Assembly (NCBI RefSeq): GCF_000735195.1
Contig: NZ_JPIM01000001.1
Coordinates: 37,092 to 101,091, forward strand
Direction of reading: 5' to 3'
Length of the DNA stretch: 64,000 bases
Origin: Chloroflexus sp. MS-G
GTDB lineage: Bacteria > Chloroflexota > Chloroflexia > Chloroflexales > Chloroflexaceae
The translations under genes were made by a program, and so were the position numbers. Below, one piece after another: positions 54,872-62,628 of the stretch (its first letter is position 1; each line of letters starts with the position of its first letter). The notes under the pieces are model-generated. The model was not told the origin of the DNA, did not search any database, and saw only the letters and a program-made list of their open reading frames with translations.

Positions 54872-56257
54872 TCAGTCGTTCTGCATTAACAATTCGCGCC
54901 AGCGTGCGCATTGCTCACGTACTCGCTGGGGCGCGGTGCCGCCGTAACTCGATTTTTGGGCTACACTACGCGCCATGTCGAATACTGCGTAGATACTCGC
55001 ATCGAGGGTAGGTTCGATGGCCTGATATTCAGAGAGTGGCAAGTGGCGCAAGCTTACGCCGAGCGCCAATGCCCGCTGCACCAATCGTCCTACCTTGCTA
55101 TGCGCCAGACGAAAGGGAATGCCCCGGCGTACCAGTTCATCGGCCAGATCGGTAGCGAGCATCGCATCATCGAGGGCTGCTGCCATTCGTTCGGGTTTCA
55201 CCTTCATTGTCGCAATGGCCGCTGCTGCTATTTGTAGCCCAAGATCGAGTGTATCAAAGCTATCGAAGAGTGGTTCCTTGTCTTCTTGCATGTCTTTGTT
55301 GTAGGTCAGCGGCAGTCCCTTCAATACCGTAAGCAATGCTACGAGGTTTCCCAACAGGCGACCACTCTTACCGCGCAACAACTCCATACTATCGGGATTT
55401 TTCTTTTGTGGCATCAGACTTGAGCCTGTACTGTAGGCGTCGGCCAGTTCGAGAAAGCCAAATTCGGCGCTGGCATAGAGAATAATATCTTCGGCCAACC
55501 GACTGAGATGGACACCGATTAGAGCACAATCGAAGAGGATTTCGGCAACGAAATCCCGATCACTGACAGCATCAAGCGAGTTCGCCGCTAATTCATCAAA
55601 TTCATCGAGCAATTCGGTAAGCCGCTCACGTTCGATCACAAGCGAATTGCCGGCCAGCGCACCTGCGCCGAGTGGGAGCACACGCATGCGACGAATCGCG
55701 TCCTCAAGACGGCTCCGATCACGGGCAAACATCTCAACATAAGCTAAGCACCAATGCCCAAACGTAATCGGTTGGGCGCGCTGCAAATGGGTATAGCCTG
55801 GCATAACCGTCGCAGTATGTTGTTCGGCTTGCGACAAGAGCGCTAGTTGCAGATCACGCAAACGGAGGTTAAGCTGACGGGCAATCCCGATGGTGTAGAG
55901 ACGCATATCGGTAGCGACCTGATCGTTACGCGAACGTCCGGTATGAAGCTTGAGCGCCGCATCGCCGATCAGTTCACGCAGCCGACGTTCGACAGCGGTG
56001 TGAATGTCTTCATCGCTTTCTACGGCCACGAACGTACCGTTTGCGAATTCAGCTCGCACTTGTTCCAAACCACGGATAAGATCGGCATGTTCGGTCTCGT
56101 TGATCAGGCCAGCTTGTGCCAGCGCACCGGCCCAGGCAATACTACCGGCAATATCAACCTCGGCCAGACGCACATCAAAATGGAATGAGTCGTTGAAGCG
56201 GCGCATCTCTGCCGCCGTAGGTTCACTAAACCGTCCTCCCCAGAGCCGGTGTTCCAT
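54872..56257 (-). CDS. argH: Argininosuccinate lyase
   Basis: Splits argininosuccinate to arginine and fumarate. 461 residues, start ATG 56257 with GAGGAGG. The fumarase-superfamily signature GSSLMPQKKNPDSMELLRGKSGR is intact. HTGRSRNDQVATDMRLY and TVMPGYTHLQRAQPITFGHW carry the substrate and catalytic residues. It is co-transcribed with the nucleotidyltransferase-like gene (15-bp gap) and the argA-like gene. Confidence 0.96.
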   Translation of the reverse strand: MEHRLWGGRFSEPTAAEMRRFNDSFHFDVRLAEVDIAGSIAWAGALAQAGLINETEHADLIRGLEQVRAEFANGTFVAVESDEDIHTAVERRLRELIGDAALKLHTGRSRNDQVATDMRLYTIGIARQLNLRLRDLQLALLSQAEQHTATVMPGYTHLQRAQPITFGHWCLAYVEMFARDRSRLEDAIRRMRVLPLGAGALAGNSLVIERERLTELLDEFDELAANSLDAVSDRDFVAEILFDCALIGVHLSRLAEDIILYASAEFGFLELADAYSTGSSLMPQKKNPDSMELLRGKSGRLLGNLVALLTVLKGLPLTYNKDMQEDKEPLFDSFDTLDLGLQIAAAAIATMKVKPERMAAALDDAMLATDLADELVRRGIPFRLAHSKVGRLVQRALALGVSLRHLPLSEYQAIEPTLDASIYAVFDMARSVAQKSSYGGTAPQRVREQCARWRELLMQND

Positions 56258-56278
56258 CGACAATCCTCCTCTTTCGTA

Positions 56279-57022
56279 TCACAATGGTGCACTGGCAATC
56301 GTTTGGTAGTTTTCGATCTGTAGGCTACAACGTACCAGGAGTTGCCAGTAATTCCCGATCAGCGTGCCGGCCAGCCGTCCGATCTCATCAAGCTCTTGCG
56401 CTGCGATCAGTGCAGGAGCCAGTTGCGGCCAATCACGCGGTTGTAACGGGAAAGAAAAACTCTCGTTCAGACCAGCATATCGCTGTTGTGTGGTCCAACA
56501 ACGGTTGATCAAACAGAGTGCGCTGATCATTTCCATCAATAATTCAGACACCAGCAATCTTGCCACCGAAGCCTGACGCCGCACGGTAGCTGCCCGTAAT
56601 TCACTGTAACGCTGGAATACCAATTGCGGCAGATACGGAATGATGCTCTGGTAAAAGACACGTTCTGGTAACGCCCTGGCTCGTGATAACCAGTCCTGTA
56701 CCTGTTCAGCCGTACCGATCACAGGTTGTACCTGCGCCAGCCAGCTCAACCATTGCGGCCAGCGTAGATCGGGTGCCTGCAAGACCGCTTCCAGATCAGG
56801 GACGGCGATAGGATGGATCGTTACCGGCACACCTCGCATCATGAAACTGTGCAGTGGACGTTGCCGTGCTTGCTCCGTGATGAGCAACAACTCAATCGGA
56901 TCAAAATCGGTAAGCGGTGCTGCGGGCGTTATCATCCCTGCCACCACAATGGCAACGTCCGCTGCTGTGGCAAGGCGCTGACACAGTTCACGCGCAATCG
57001 ATTGGCAGTCGGCGAGATCCAT
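56279..57022 (-). CDS. Nucleotidyltransferase-like protein in the arg operon
   Basis: 247 residues. The N-terminus (CQRLATAADVAIVVAGMITPAAPLTDFDPIELLLI) looks like the nucleotidyltransferase fold but lacks the GS motif before the acidic pair, so it is probably inactive or altered. The C-terminal half is helical, rich in Arg, Leu and Gln, like an attached helical domain. The 15-bp spacings on both sides place it firmly in the operon. Its role in arginine metabolism, if any, is unknown. Confidence 0.6.
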   Translation of the reverse strand: MDLADCQSIARELCQRLATAADVAIVVAGMITPAAPLTDFDPIELLLITEQARQRPLHSFMMRGVPVTIHPIAVPDLEAVLQAPDLRWPQWLSWLAQVQPVIGTAEQVQDWLSRARALPERVFYQSIIPYLPQLVFQRYSELRAATVRRQASVARLLVSELLMEMISALCLINRCWTTQQRYAGLNESFSFPLQPRDWPQLAPALIAAQELDEIGRLAGTLIGNYWQLLVRCSLQIENYQTIASAPL

Positions 57023-57037
57023 GATCTTTTCCCGGCA

Positions 57038-58255
57038 TCAAGTACGGTATGCGGCGTTGATCCGCACGTAGTCGTAGCTCAAATCACACGTCCACACTGT
57101 TGCCTTGCCCTCGCCAAGGCCGAGATCGGCATCAATCGTGATCTCGGCGACATCGAGCAACTGATGGGCAGCCTGCTCGTCGAACGGTAACGGTAACCCA
57201 TTTTCCAACACCCGCATACCACCAAACGAGAGCACGACTCGATCAGGATCAACAGTAGCCCCCGAATAACCAATTGCGCACAACACTCGCCCCCAATTGG
57301 GATCGGCGCCAAACAACGCCGTTTTCACCAATGGTGAACGGGCAATGGTCATTGCTGCCAGTTTAGCTTCGGTATCGTTGACTGCCCCACGCACTGTAAT
57401 CGTAACAAAACGGGTTGCTCCTTCACCGTCACGGACAATGGCATGGGCAAGATGTTGACAAACCGCTGTCAGACCGGCACAAAAAGCAGCACCGTCAGGA
57501 GTGTCAAGATCGGTAATGGGCGGCGCAGCACTGGCCCCGTTAGCCATAACGAGCAACGTATCGTTTGTACTGGTATCGCCGTCAATACTAATGCTGTTGA
57601 AACTCACTTCGAGCGCCTGCCGCATCGCCTGATCGAGGACTGGCCCTGGTACGGTCGCATCAGTGGTGACAACGGCCAGCATGGTTGCCATATTGGGATG
57701 GATCATCCCGGCACCTTTAGCCATGCCACCGATCGTAATAACCTGACCACCAGAGAGCGTTACAGTTACAGCGCAATGTTTGGGGCGGGTATCGGTGGTC
57801 ATGATGGCACGTGCCGCAGCCGGTCCGTACTCAGGACTCAGTCGCCGGGCCGCCACTGCAATCCCGCGCACAATCTTCTCTATCGGCATAGGAACACCGA
57901 TTGTTCCAGTTGACATAACAAATGTACTGCGCGGCGGCAAGTCTAACGCCTGCTCGACAGCCTGCGCCATCGCAACAGCCGCAGCATCGCCATCGGCGCC
58001 GGTACAGGCATTGGCGTTACCGGCGTTAATCACAACTGCCCGCAGATCAGTCCCTTGTGCCATAAGTGCCATATCGTAGCGTACCGGTGCGGCTTTCACT
58101 GCGTTAGTGGTAAACACCGCGGCTGCTGTTGCCGGATAATTACTAACCAGCAGAGCCAGGTCATCGCGATCGGCATATTTAATCCCGCATGCCGCTACTG
58201 CGGCGCGCCAGCCTCGTGGGCTGGTAGCGTGTCCGTCAGCAAGAAATGTTATCAT
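57038..58255 (-). CDS. argJ: Glutamate N-acetyltransferase / ornithine acetyltransferase
   Basis: Moves acetyl from N-acetylornithine to glutamate, closing the cyclic arginine pathway. 405 residues. The precursor self-cleaves before the Thr in KGAGMIHPNMATMLAVV. SNYPATAAAVFTTNAVKAAPV, NAGNANACTGADGDAAAV and STGTIGVPMPI are family blocks, and ending YDYVRINAAYRT is typical. Whether it also makes acetylglutamate (bifunctional type) is unclear, though an argA-like gene in the same operon suggests that it need not. Its Shine-Dalgarno overlaps the phosphatase stop. Confidence 0.95.
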   Translation of the reverse strand: MITFLADGHATSPRGWRAAVAACGIKYADRDDLALLVSNYPATAAAVFTTNAVKAAPVRYDMALMAQGTDLRAVVINAGNANACTGADGDAAAVAMAQAVEQALDLPPRSTFVMSTGTIGVPMPIEKIVRGIAVAARRLSPEYGPAAARAIMTTDTRPKHCAVTVTLSGGQVITIGGMAKGAGMIHPNMATMLAVVTTDATVPGPVLDQAMRQALEVSFNSISIDGDTSTNDTLLVMANGASAAPPITDLDTPDGAAFCAGLTAVCQHLAHAIVRDGEGATRFVTITVRGAVNDTEAKLAAMTIARSPLVKTALFGADPNWGRVLCAIGYSGATVDPDRVVLSFGGMRVLENGLPLPFDEQAAHQLLDVAEITIDADLGLGEGKATVWTCDLSYDYVRINAAYRT

Positions 58256-58261
58256 GCGTTC

Positions 58262-58960
58262 CTACTCCTCGGTTGGTATTGGTGCAGCGGGATGGGTGTC
58301 TTCCCAGCGAACCGACTCAACTGCACCAATTCCTTGTAGATGAGCAATATCGTTGTACGTGTTGAGCCGCCAGAGTTGTTGATGACGCCGATTTACCCGT
58401 TCCCACCAGGTAATACTGGTGTTACGGGTATGAAAATCAATCGGTGGTACCACCAGGCTCGGCATCCGGAAAAAGTGGATGAACGAACAATCAATGACAC
58501 CGCCGTGACAAACGATGACAATCGTCTTCCCTTCGTATTCACTGGTAATGCGGGTAAGTGCACGACTGACGCGCAGCGTAAAGTCGCCCCAACTTTCGCC
58601 ACCGGGAGCAAGTGGTCGGAGCGGGTAACGGTCAAAATCGGGAACACCAAACCTGGCCCAGGCTTCCTGATTTGTCATGCCATCGGCTTCACCGACTTTC
58701 AATTCCTGCACTTCATCGTCGAAGATGATCGGAATTCCCAGGGCCGGTTGAATGATCTCGGCAGTTTGGCGGGCACGGGGTAATGTTGATGAAATCAGTA
58801 CGTCAGCTTTGATCTCTCCACTGGTGGCCAGACGATCACGCAGACGTTTAGCCTGCTCGATACCGCGCTCGGTAAGACCGACGTCACCTTTCATTCCGGC
58901 TACGATTGGTTTCACATTGGCGACCGACTCGCCATGGCGGATCAAATACAAGTGGGTCAT
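58262..58960 (-). CDS. Histidine phosphatase family protein
   Basis: 232 residues with the phosphohistidine motif LIRHGESVANVKPIVAGM at the N-terminus, GLTERGIEQAKRL, SSTLPRARQTAEII and the C-terminal catalytic VCHGGVIDC. The size and pattern fit a cofactor-independent phosphoglycerate-mutase-like phosphatase. It is the first structural gene after the Arg leader, with AAGGAAC before the ATG, so it shares the attenuated transcript. Its link to arginine synthesis is unexplained; it may only be a passenger. Confidence 0.9.
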   Translation of the reverse strand: MTHLYLIRHGESVANVKPIVAGMKGDVGLTERGIEQAKRLRDRLATSGEIKADVLISSTLPRARQTAEIIQPALGIPIIFDDEVQELKVGEADGMTNQEAWARFGVPDFDRYPLRPLAPGGESWGDFTLRVSRALTRITSEYEGKTIVIVCHGGVIDCSFIHFFRMPSLVVPPIDFHTRNTSITWWERVNRRHQQLWRLNTYNDIAHLQGIGAVESVRWEDTHPAAPIPTEE

Positions 58961-58991
58961 ATGTTCCTTCGCTACTTACAGGTCACTACAT

Positions 58992-59024
58992 AAAAGAGGC
59001 CAGCCTGCGCTGGCAAGCTGGCCT
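58992..59024 (-). terminator. Intrinsic terminator of the arg leader (attenuator)
   Basis: On the minus strand AGGCCAGC (59017-59024) and GCTGGCCT (58997-59004) pair as an 8-bp stem with a 12-nt loop, followed by CTTTTA (58991-58996). It lies between the leader ORF and the phosphatase gene, ending about 30 bp before that start codon. Part of its 5' arm can instead pair with the earlier CTGGC-T-AGC segment (about 59054-59064). Confidence 0.75.
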
Positions 59025-59055
59025 GAGAACAATCCTTACAAGAATGCAGGCGCCG

Positions 59056-59157
59056 CTAGCCAGATCGTGTGACTGGCTGACTACGACGACGGCGACGATG
59101 ACTATGACGAGGAGCTAAATCGCTGTACATATTGCAGAGTTGGATAATCACAGACAT
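59056..59157 (-). CDS. Arg-rich leader peptide of the arg operon (33 residues)
   Basis: ATG 59157 to TAG 59056, with AAGGCGG at good spacing. The peptide has seven Arg of 33, five of them consecutive (CGT-CGC-CGT-CGT-CGT, 59083-59097, residues 21-25), between SH and SQPVTRSG. The codons following the Arg run contain AGCCAG, which can pair with CTGGCT near the stop codon. The operon downstream makes arginine, so charging of tRNA-Arg is the natural signal. It is too short to be assigned by homology; the call rests on layout. Confidence 0.7.
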   Translation of the reverse strand: MSVIIQLCNMYSDLAPRHSHRRRRRSQPVTRSG

Positions 59158-59197
59158 CGTAACACCGCCTTCTCGCCTGACGAAAATTGACGAAAGT

Positions 59198-59206
59198 AGT
59201 ATACCA
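59198..59206 (-). promoter_or_regulatory. Promoter of the arg leader and operon (TGG-TATACT)
   Basis: The minus-strand -10 TATACT (59198-59203) is preceded by TGG (59204-59206), the extended -10 form. Directly downstream, two TTTCGTCA copies repeat with 10-bp spacing (59178-59195), a possible binding site for a repressor. Confidence 0.6.
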
Positions 59207-59398
59207 CAGGTCACAATAGTGTGTGCTGTGCAGTGTCAGATAGAAGGGCTTTTCAATGTTCTCAACCCTGGACTCATGCATGTGCGGACGGGGATTCCCG
59301 ATCTACCCAGTTTCTCGCAAGGCGCTGGCCGCCGTCCCATGCTGTGTGGTCTATGGTGGGAACTCATCGGTTGGCGCATTAGCCGACCATCATGCTCT

Positions 59399-59640
59399 CA
59401 GAGCCTGATCAAAACCCAGATTGCTCGTTGGGCACGTCCCGTACTCGTGCGACCATTGTGTGAGGGGAGCCAACATACTTTCACGCCAGCCACACTCTGC
59501 CCCTCCTTACTCGTTCCGTGTGGAAGAGGGACCAGGGGGGATGGTGAGGGCGCCAGTTGCCCGCCAATGTTCCCTGAACCATCTTGGAAATGCCATAGAT
59601 CGCGCCTCATCAACAGCCCAAATTGTTGATGAGGCGCGTC
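59399..59640. repeat. Intergenic repeat family, copy B (242 bp)
   Basis: It begins AGAGCCTGATCAAAACCCAG and ends with GCGCCTCATCAACAGCCCAA, both like the ends of copy A at 46528-46844. Shared blocks include GTACTCGTGCGACCATT, the C/T-rich block before CGTGTGG and CTTGGAAATGCCAT. It lacks about 70 bp of the middle of copy A. The right end is followed by a TTGTTGATGAGGCGCG inverted stretch. Confidence 0.55.
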
Positions 59641-59813
59641 GTTTCTCGCCACTTTAGCCGACGCCCCTGCTGAGTGCCTGATCAGAACCACGAGTTTCTG
59701 CTCTTCCCTCAGACCCTCACTCGCGGGAGGGTGAAAACCACTCATCCCGCTACCTCTGTTCTCTTTGCTACACCACTGCCGGAAACGTAGAAAAGCCTTG
59801 ATATACAACGCTA

Positions 59814-61847
59814 TTACGATTTGCGCCGACCAAACCAACTCCGACGCGCAGATTTTGTGACCTTCTGGCGCAGCTCATCGAGATCGTCAGCGGGTGTTTT
59901 TGCCGGTGATGTCTCTGCCGGTGATAAGGTCATCTCCGACGGTGTTTGCCCTTGTTTCCGGCGTCCAAACCAGCTTCGTCGTTGCCTGGCGACAACTGGT
60001 ACAGGTGCTATCACTGATTCCGGTATCGGCATCTCCGGTAACGTGGTTACAGGTTCAGGGTACGGACTATCGCTGTGCTCAGCACCGACTGCCCGCAACC
60101 ATGACCAGAGAAGCCGTCGGCGTTCCGTACCATCTTCTGGTAAGGCAAGCGGTCGTCCTCGTGCATCGACGACCAGGCCGAGCAGGCTGCCGTGCACTTC
60201 AGCCGGATCGCTCTCGACCGCCTCGCCAGGGGCACCCTTACCGACACGCACACCGGCTCGTGGTCGCACCTTTACCTGTGCATAACGACCAATCGGTAAC
60301 GGCAGGCGGAGCAGATCGCCATTGCGGACCTGGATTTGTTCACTACCACCACCAACAGTGATCAGTTCAATCTCAGCGATCGGATCGCCGAACCGATTGC
60401 CACCCTGTAACACAATGCAGGTTGCTAATGGCGTATTCGTCAGCAAATCGTGATCAAAAACCGATACAGCCGCGTCGGCGCTGTGCGCTGCTATGCCACC
60501 ACATACCGCCAGCAGCCCCAGACTGTCGAGATGGATCGGTAACAGGAGGCCTGGTAGTTCATACGCTGGCTGCAAACCATCGAGGATCGCCAGCAGGGTC
60601 ATGCCAGGATGAGGGGCGTGAACCAGCGCACCTCCACTAACAACAAGATAGCTGTAGGTCAGAGCTGGCTGTCCCTCGCGCAACGTAGCCATTCCCAAAG
60701 CTAATGCTTCGCGCACAATCGCCAGATCAAGATAACAATCCTCGCGGGTTACGGGCATTGTTTGTGGGCGTAACGTTCGCTGCAATACTCGTTCGATCAG
60801 TTCTTGCTCTTCAATCGCAAATGGTAGCCAACGGGCAATTGCGGCAGGGCCAACTTCGCATAACAAATTGCTGACCCCGAATGCGGTGCCACAAACCCCG
60901 TGGATTGCAGCACTTACGTGATCTGGTGCGGCAGCGATCAGCGTGGTGGTTGTCGCACCAACATCTGTAAACAAGACCGGCTGTTGTCGTCGCTCGGCCA
61001 GGAAGCGCGTCATCACATATTGCGCTTCAATAATCGTGTGTAGCGTTCTCTTTTCAGAATCTGCCAACTGCTGTACGCCAGGCAAATCGGTAAGCTGTCG
61101 TGCATAGCGAGCCAGTAATGCCTGTCGTAATGGGGTGACGTTCTCTTGATCGAGCGTTGGTCGTACATTTGCTACGCTGATCAACTCACAACTGTGTCGG
61201 CTCAGGATCGTGTGAACGGTTGATGCTGCGGCTGTATTACCGGCATAAATAACTGTGGGCAACGGTTGTTTGATGGCTTCGGTGAAAGAGAGCTTGAGAT
61301 TAACCAGATGCGCCAGCCGCTTCATCGACTCAATGGCGCTACCCTCAATACCACCGGTCAAGATGATCACGTCTGGTAAGAGTGGAAGTAGTTTTTCAAG
61401 TTGACGCTCAATCCATGACTGGACACTACTGGTTGGGTGATGTGAGACATCATCCAGAGTGATCACCTCTAACACGACATTCGGCACCCCACGAATAGCG
61501 TGCAACGCACTTCGTGCCGAGACATCAGTTGCAATTGCTGCTACAACCACGCGCAACGGTTCGAGTGCTGAGGTAACCACTACCACTTTATCAATACCGT
61601 CACCAGTAATGGTTCGTGGCATCAGCAAGTGCCCTTCGTGCAGTAACTGCCGACCGGTAAGTTCGGCGAGTTGTGCAGTTGCTTCCTGCACCGCAAAGAA
61701 CACATTCTGATACGGTAATTCACGGCTGGTCAGAGTCTCGGTTTGACCGATCAGCCGACTTTCGCCATCGACCTGGTCAATGAGTGAAACTCTGGTCGTC
61801 AGACTACCGATTTCGATTGCCAGTATGGCCCGCACATTGTCTGCCAT
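59814..61847 (-). CDS. GlmL/MutL-family ATPase-fold protein
   Basis: 677 residues. The ASKHA-type fold is shown by ILAIEIGSLTTRVSLID (phosphate 1), LFTDVGATTTTLI (second glycine loop) and YSYLVVSGGALVHAPHPGMTLLAILDGLQP. The GlmL family accompanies B12-dependent glutamate mutase, but here no mutase genes are near, so the partner is unknown. The C-terminus is a disordered linker carrying RRSWFGRRKQG and again ARRSWFGRRKS at the very end. ATG 61847 follows AAGG. Two membrane proteins precede it on the same strand. Confidence 0.82.
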   Translation of the reverse strand: MADNVRAILAIEIGSLTTRVSLIDQVDGESRLIGQTETLTSRELPYQNVFFAVQEATAQLAELTGRQLLHEGHLLMPRTITGDGIDKVVVVTSALEPLRVVVAAIATDVSARSALHAIRGVPNVVLEVITLDDVSHHPTSSVQSWIERQLEKLLPLLPDVIILTGGIEGSAIESMKRLAHLVNLKLSFTEAIKQPLPTVIYAGNTAAASTVHTILSRHSCELISVANVRPTLDQENVTPLRQALLARYARQLTDLPGVQQLADSEKRTLHTIIEAQYVMTRFLAERRQQPVLFTDVGATTTTLIAAAPDHVSAAIHGVCGTAFGVSNLLCEVGPAAIARWLPFAIEEQELIERVLQRTLRPQTMPVTREDCYLDLAIVREALALGMATLREGQPALTYSYLVVSGGALVHAPHPGMTLLAILDGLQPAYELPGLLLPIHLDSLGLLAVCGGIAAHSADAAVSVFDHDLLTNTPLATCIVLQGGNRFGDPIAEIELITVGGGSEQIQVRNGDLLRLPLPIGRYAQVKVRPRAGVRVGKGAPGEAVESDPAEVHGSLLGLVVDARGRPLALPEDGTERRRLLWSWLRAVGAEHSDSPYPEPVTTLPEMPIPESVIAPVPVVARQRRSWFGRRKQGQTPSEMTLSPAETSPAKTPADDLDELRQKVTKSARRSWFGRRKS

Positions 61848-61977
61848 GCTATGCACCTTGTCCTCTGCGGTTGATTTGCAACAAGAGGTTGTGTAAGTAT
61901 GCTTTGCCATCCCTGCACTGGACTGTTTTCGACAGACGTTTGCTCACCTTATGGCGAGAATGGTGCGTAGGGAATGT

Positions 61978-62628
61978 TCAACTGCTTCCTGAAACAGCGC
62001 GTACCCAGTCAATGATGAAGAGCAGTCGTTCATTGAGCGCAGTCAGATAGGAACTCACACTACCGGCCAGGAAGAAGCCAAATGCCAGTAACAACACCCA
62101 CCGTCCTACGCGAGCTGCCAGATCGATCTGGCGTTGTCGCTGCGGATCAGACGAGCGTGTCAGTGAAAACGAGAGCAATGTGACAATTGAGCCAGTGACC
62201 AGCACAATACTGCCGAGAATGGTTACTGGCGACGAGAAATCTGCGCGAGTAAAATCAAGTACTTGTGGTAGTATCGTACCGGCTATCGCACCACCGACAA
62301 CCAGTGCTGCGCCAACACCAAAGACCAGCGCTAACGGAATGTTTGCCAGCCAGGAACTGGTCTGTTGGCCGCTGACACGAGTAAGCAACAGAGCTGCCAA
62401 CACAAATGGTATCAACTGCCAGGTAACCAGCGCTGGTTGACCACTGGCCGCAACCAGATCAACAACAGCCGGTCGCAGCACCTGGTGATAAACAACAACG
62501 AAAGCGTAACCGAGTGCAACGCCAACAAACAGATATTGCACCAGCCGAAAAGCCGGTGTATCACCGATCACACGGCTAAACACCAGCAGCGTCAGAACAA
62601 CTGGAATGAAGGTTATTGCAATATCCAT
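61978..62628 (-). CDS. Multi-span membrane protein
   Basis: 216 residues with about six or seven hydrophobic segments. There is little charged sequence except the RSSDPQRQRQIDLAARVGR loop near residue 165. No family recognised. It overlaps the next upstream gene by 16 bp and lies 130 bp before the GlmL-like gene, so it is likely to be in one operon with them. Confidence 0.72.
   Translation of the reverse strand: MDIAITFIPVVLTLLVFSRVIGDTPAFRLVQYLFVGVALGYAFVVVYHQVLRPAVVDLVAASGQPALVTWQLIPFVLAALLLTRVSGQQTSSWLANIPLALVFGVGAALVVGGAIAGTILPQVLDFTRADFSSPVTILGSIVLVTGSIVTLLSFSLTRSSDPQRQRQIDLAARVGRWVLLLAFGFFLAGSVSSYLTALNERLLFIIDWVRAVSGSS

Larger units (their letters stand above)
59158..59813. other. Intergenic region between arg leader and GlmL-like gene
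   Basis: The left end is the arg promoter. Most of the rest is repeat copy B (59399-59640). Further right (about 59668-59720) is GAGTGCCTGATCAGAACC and related sequence, apparently a decayed extra end. No gene. Confidence 0.45.
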
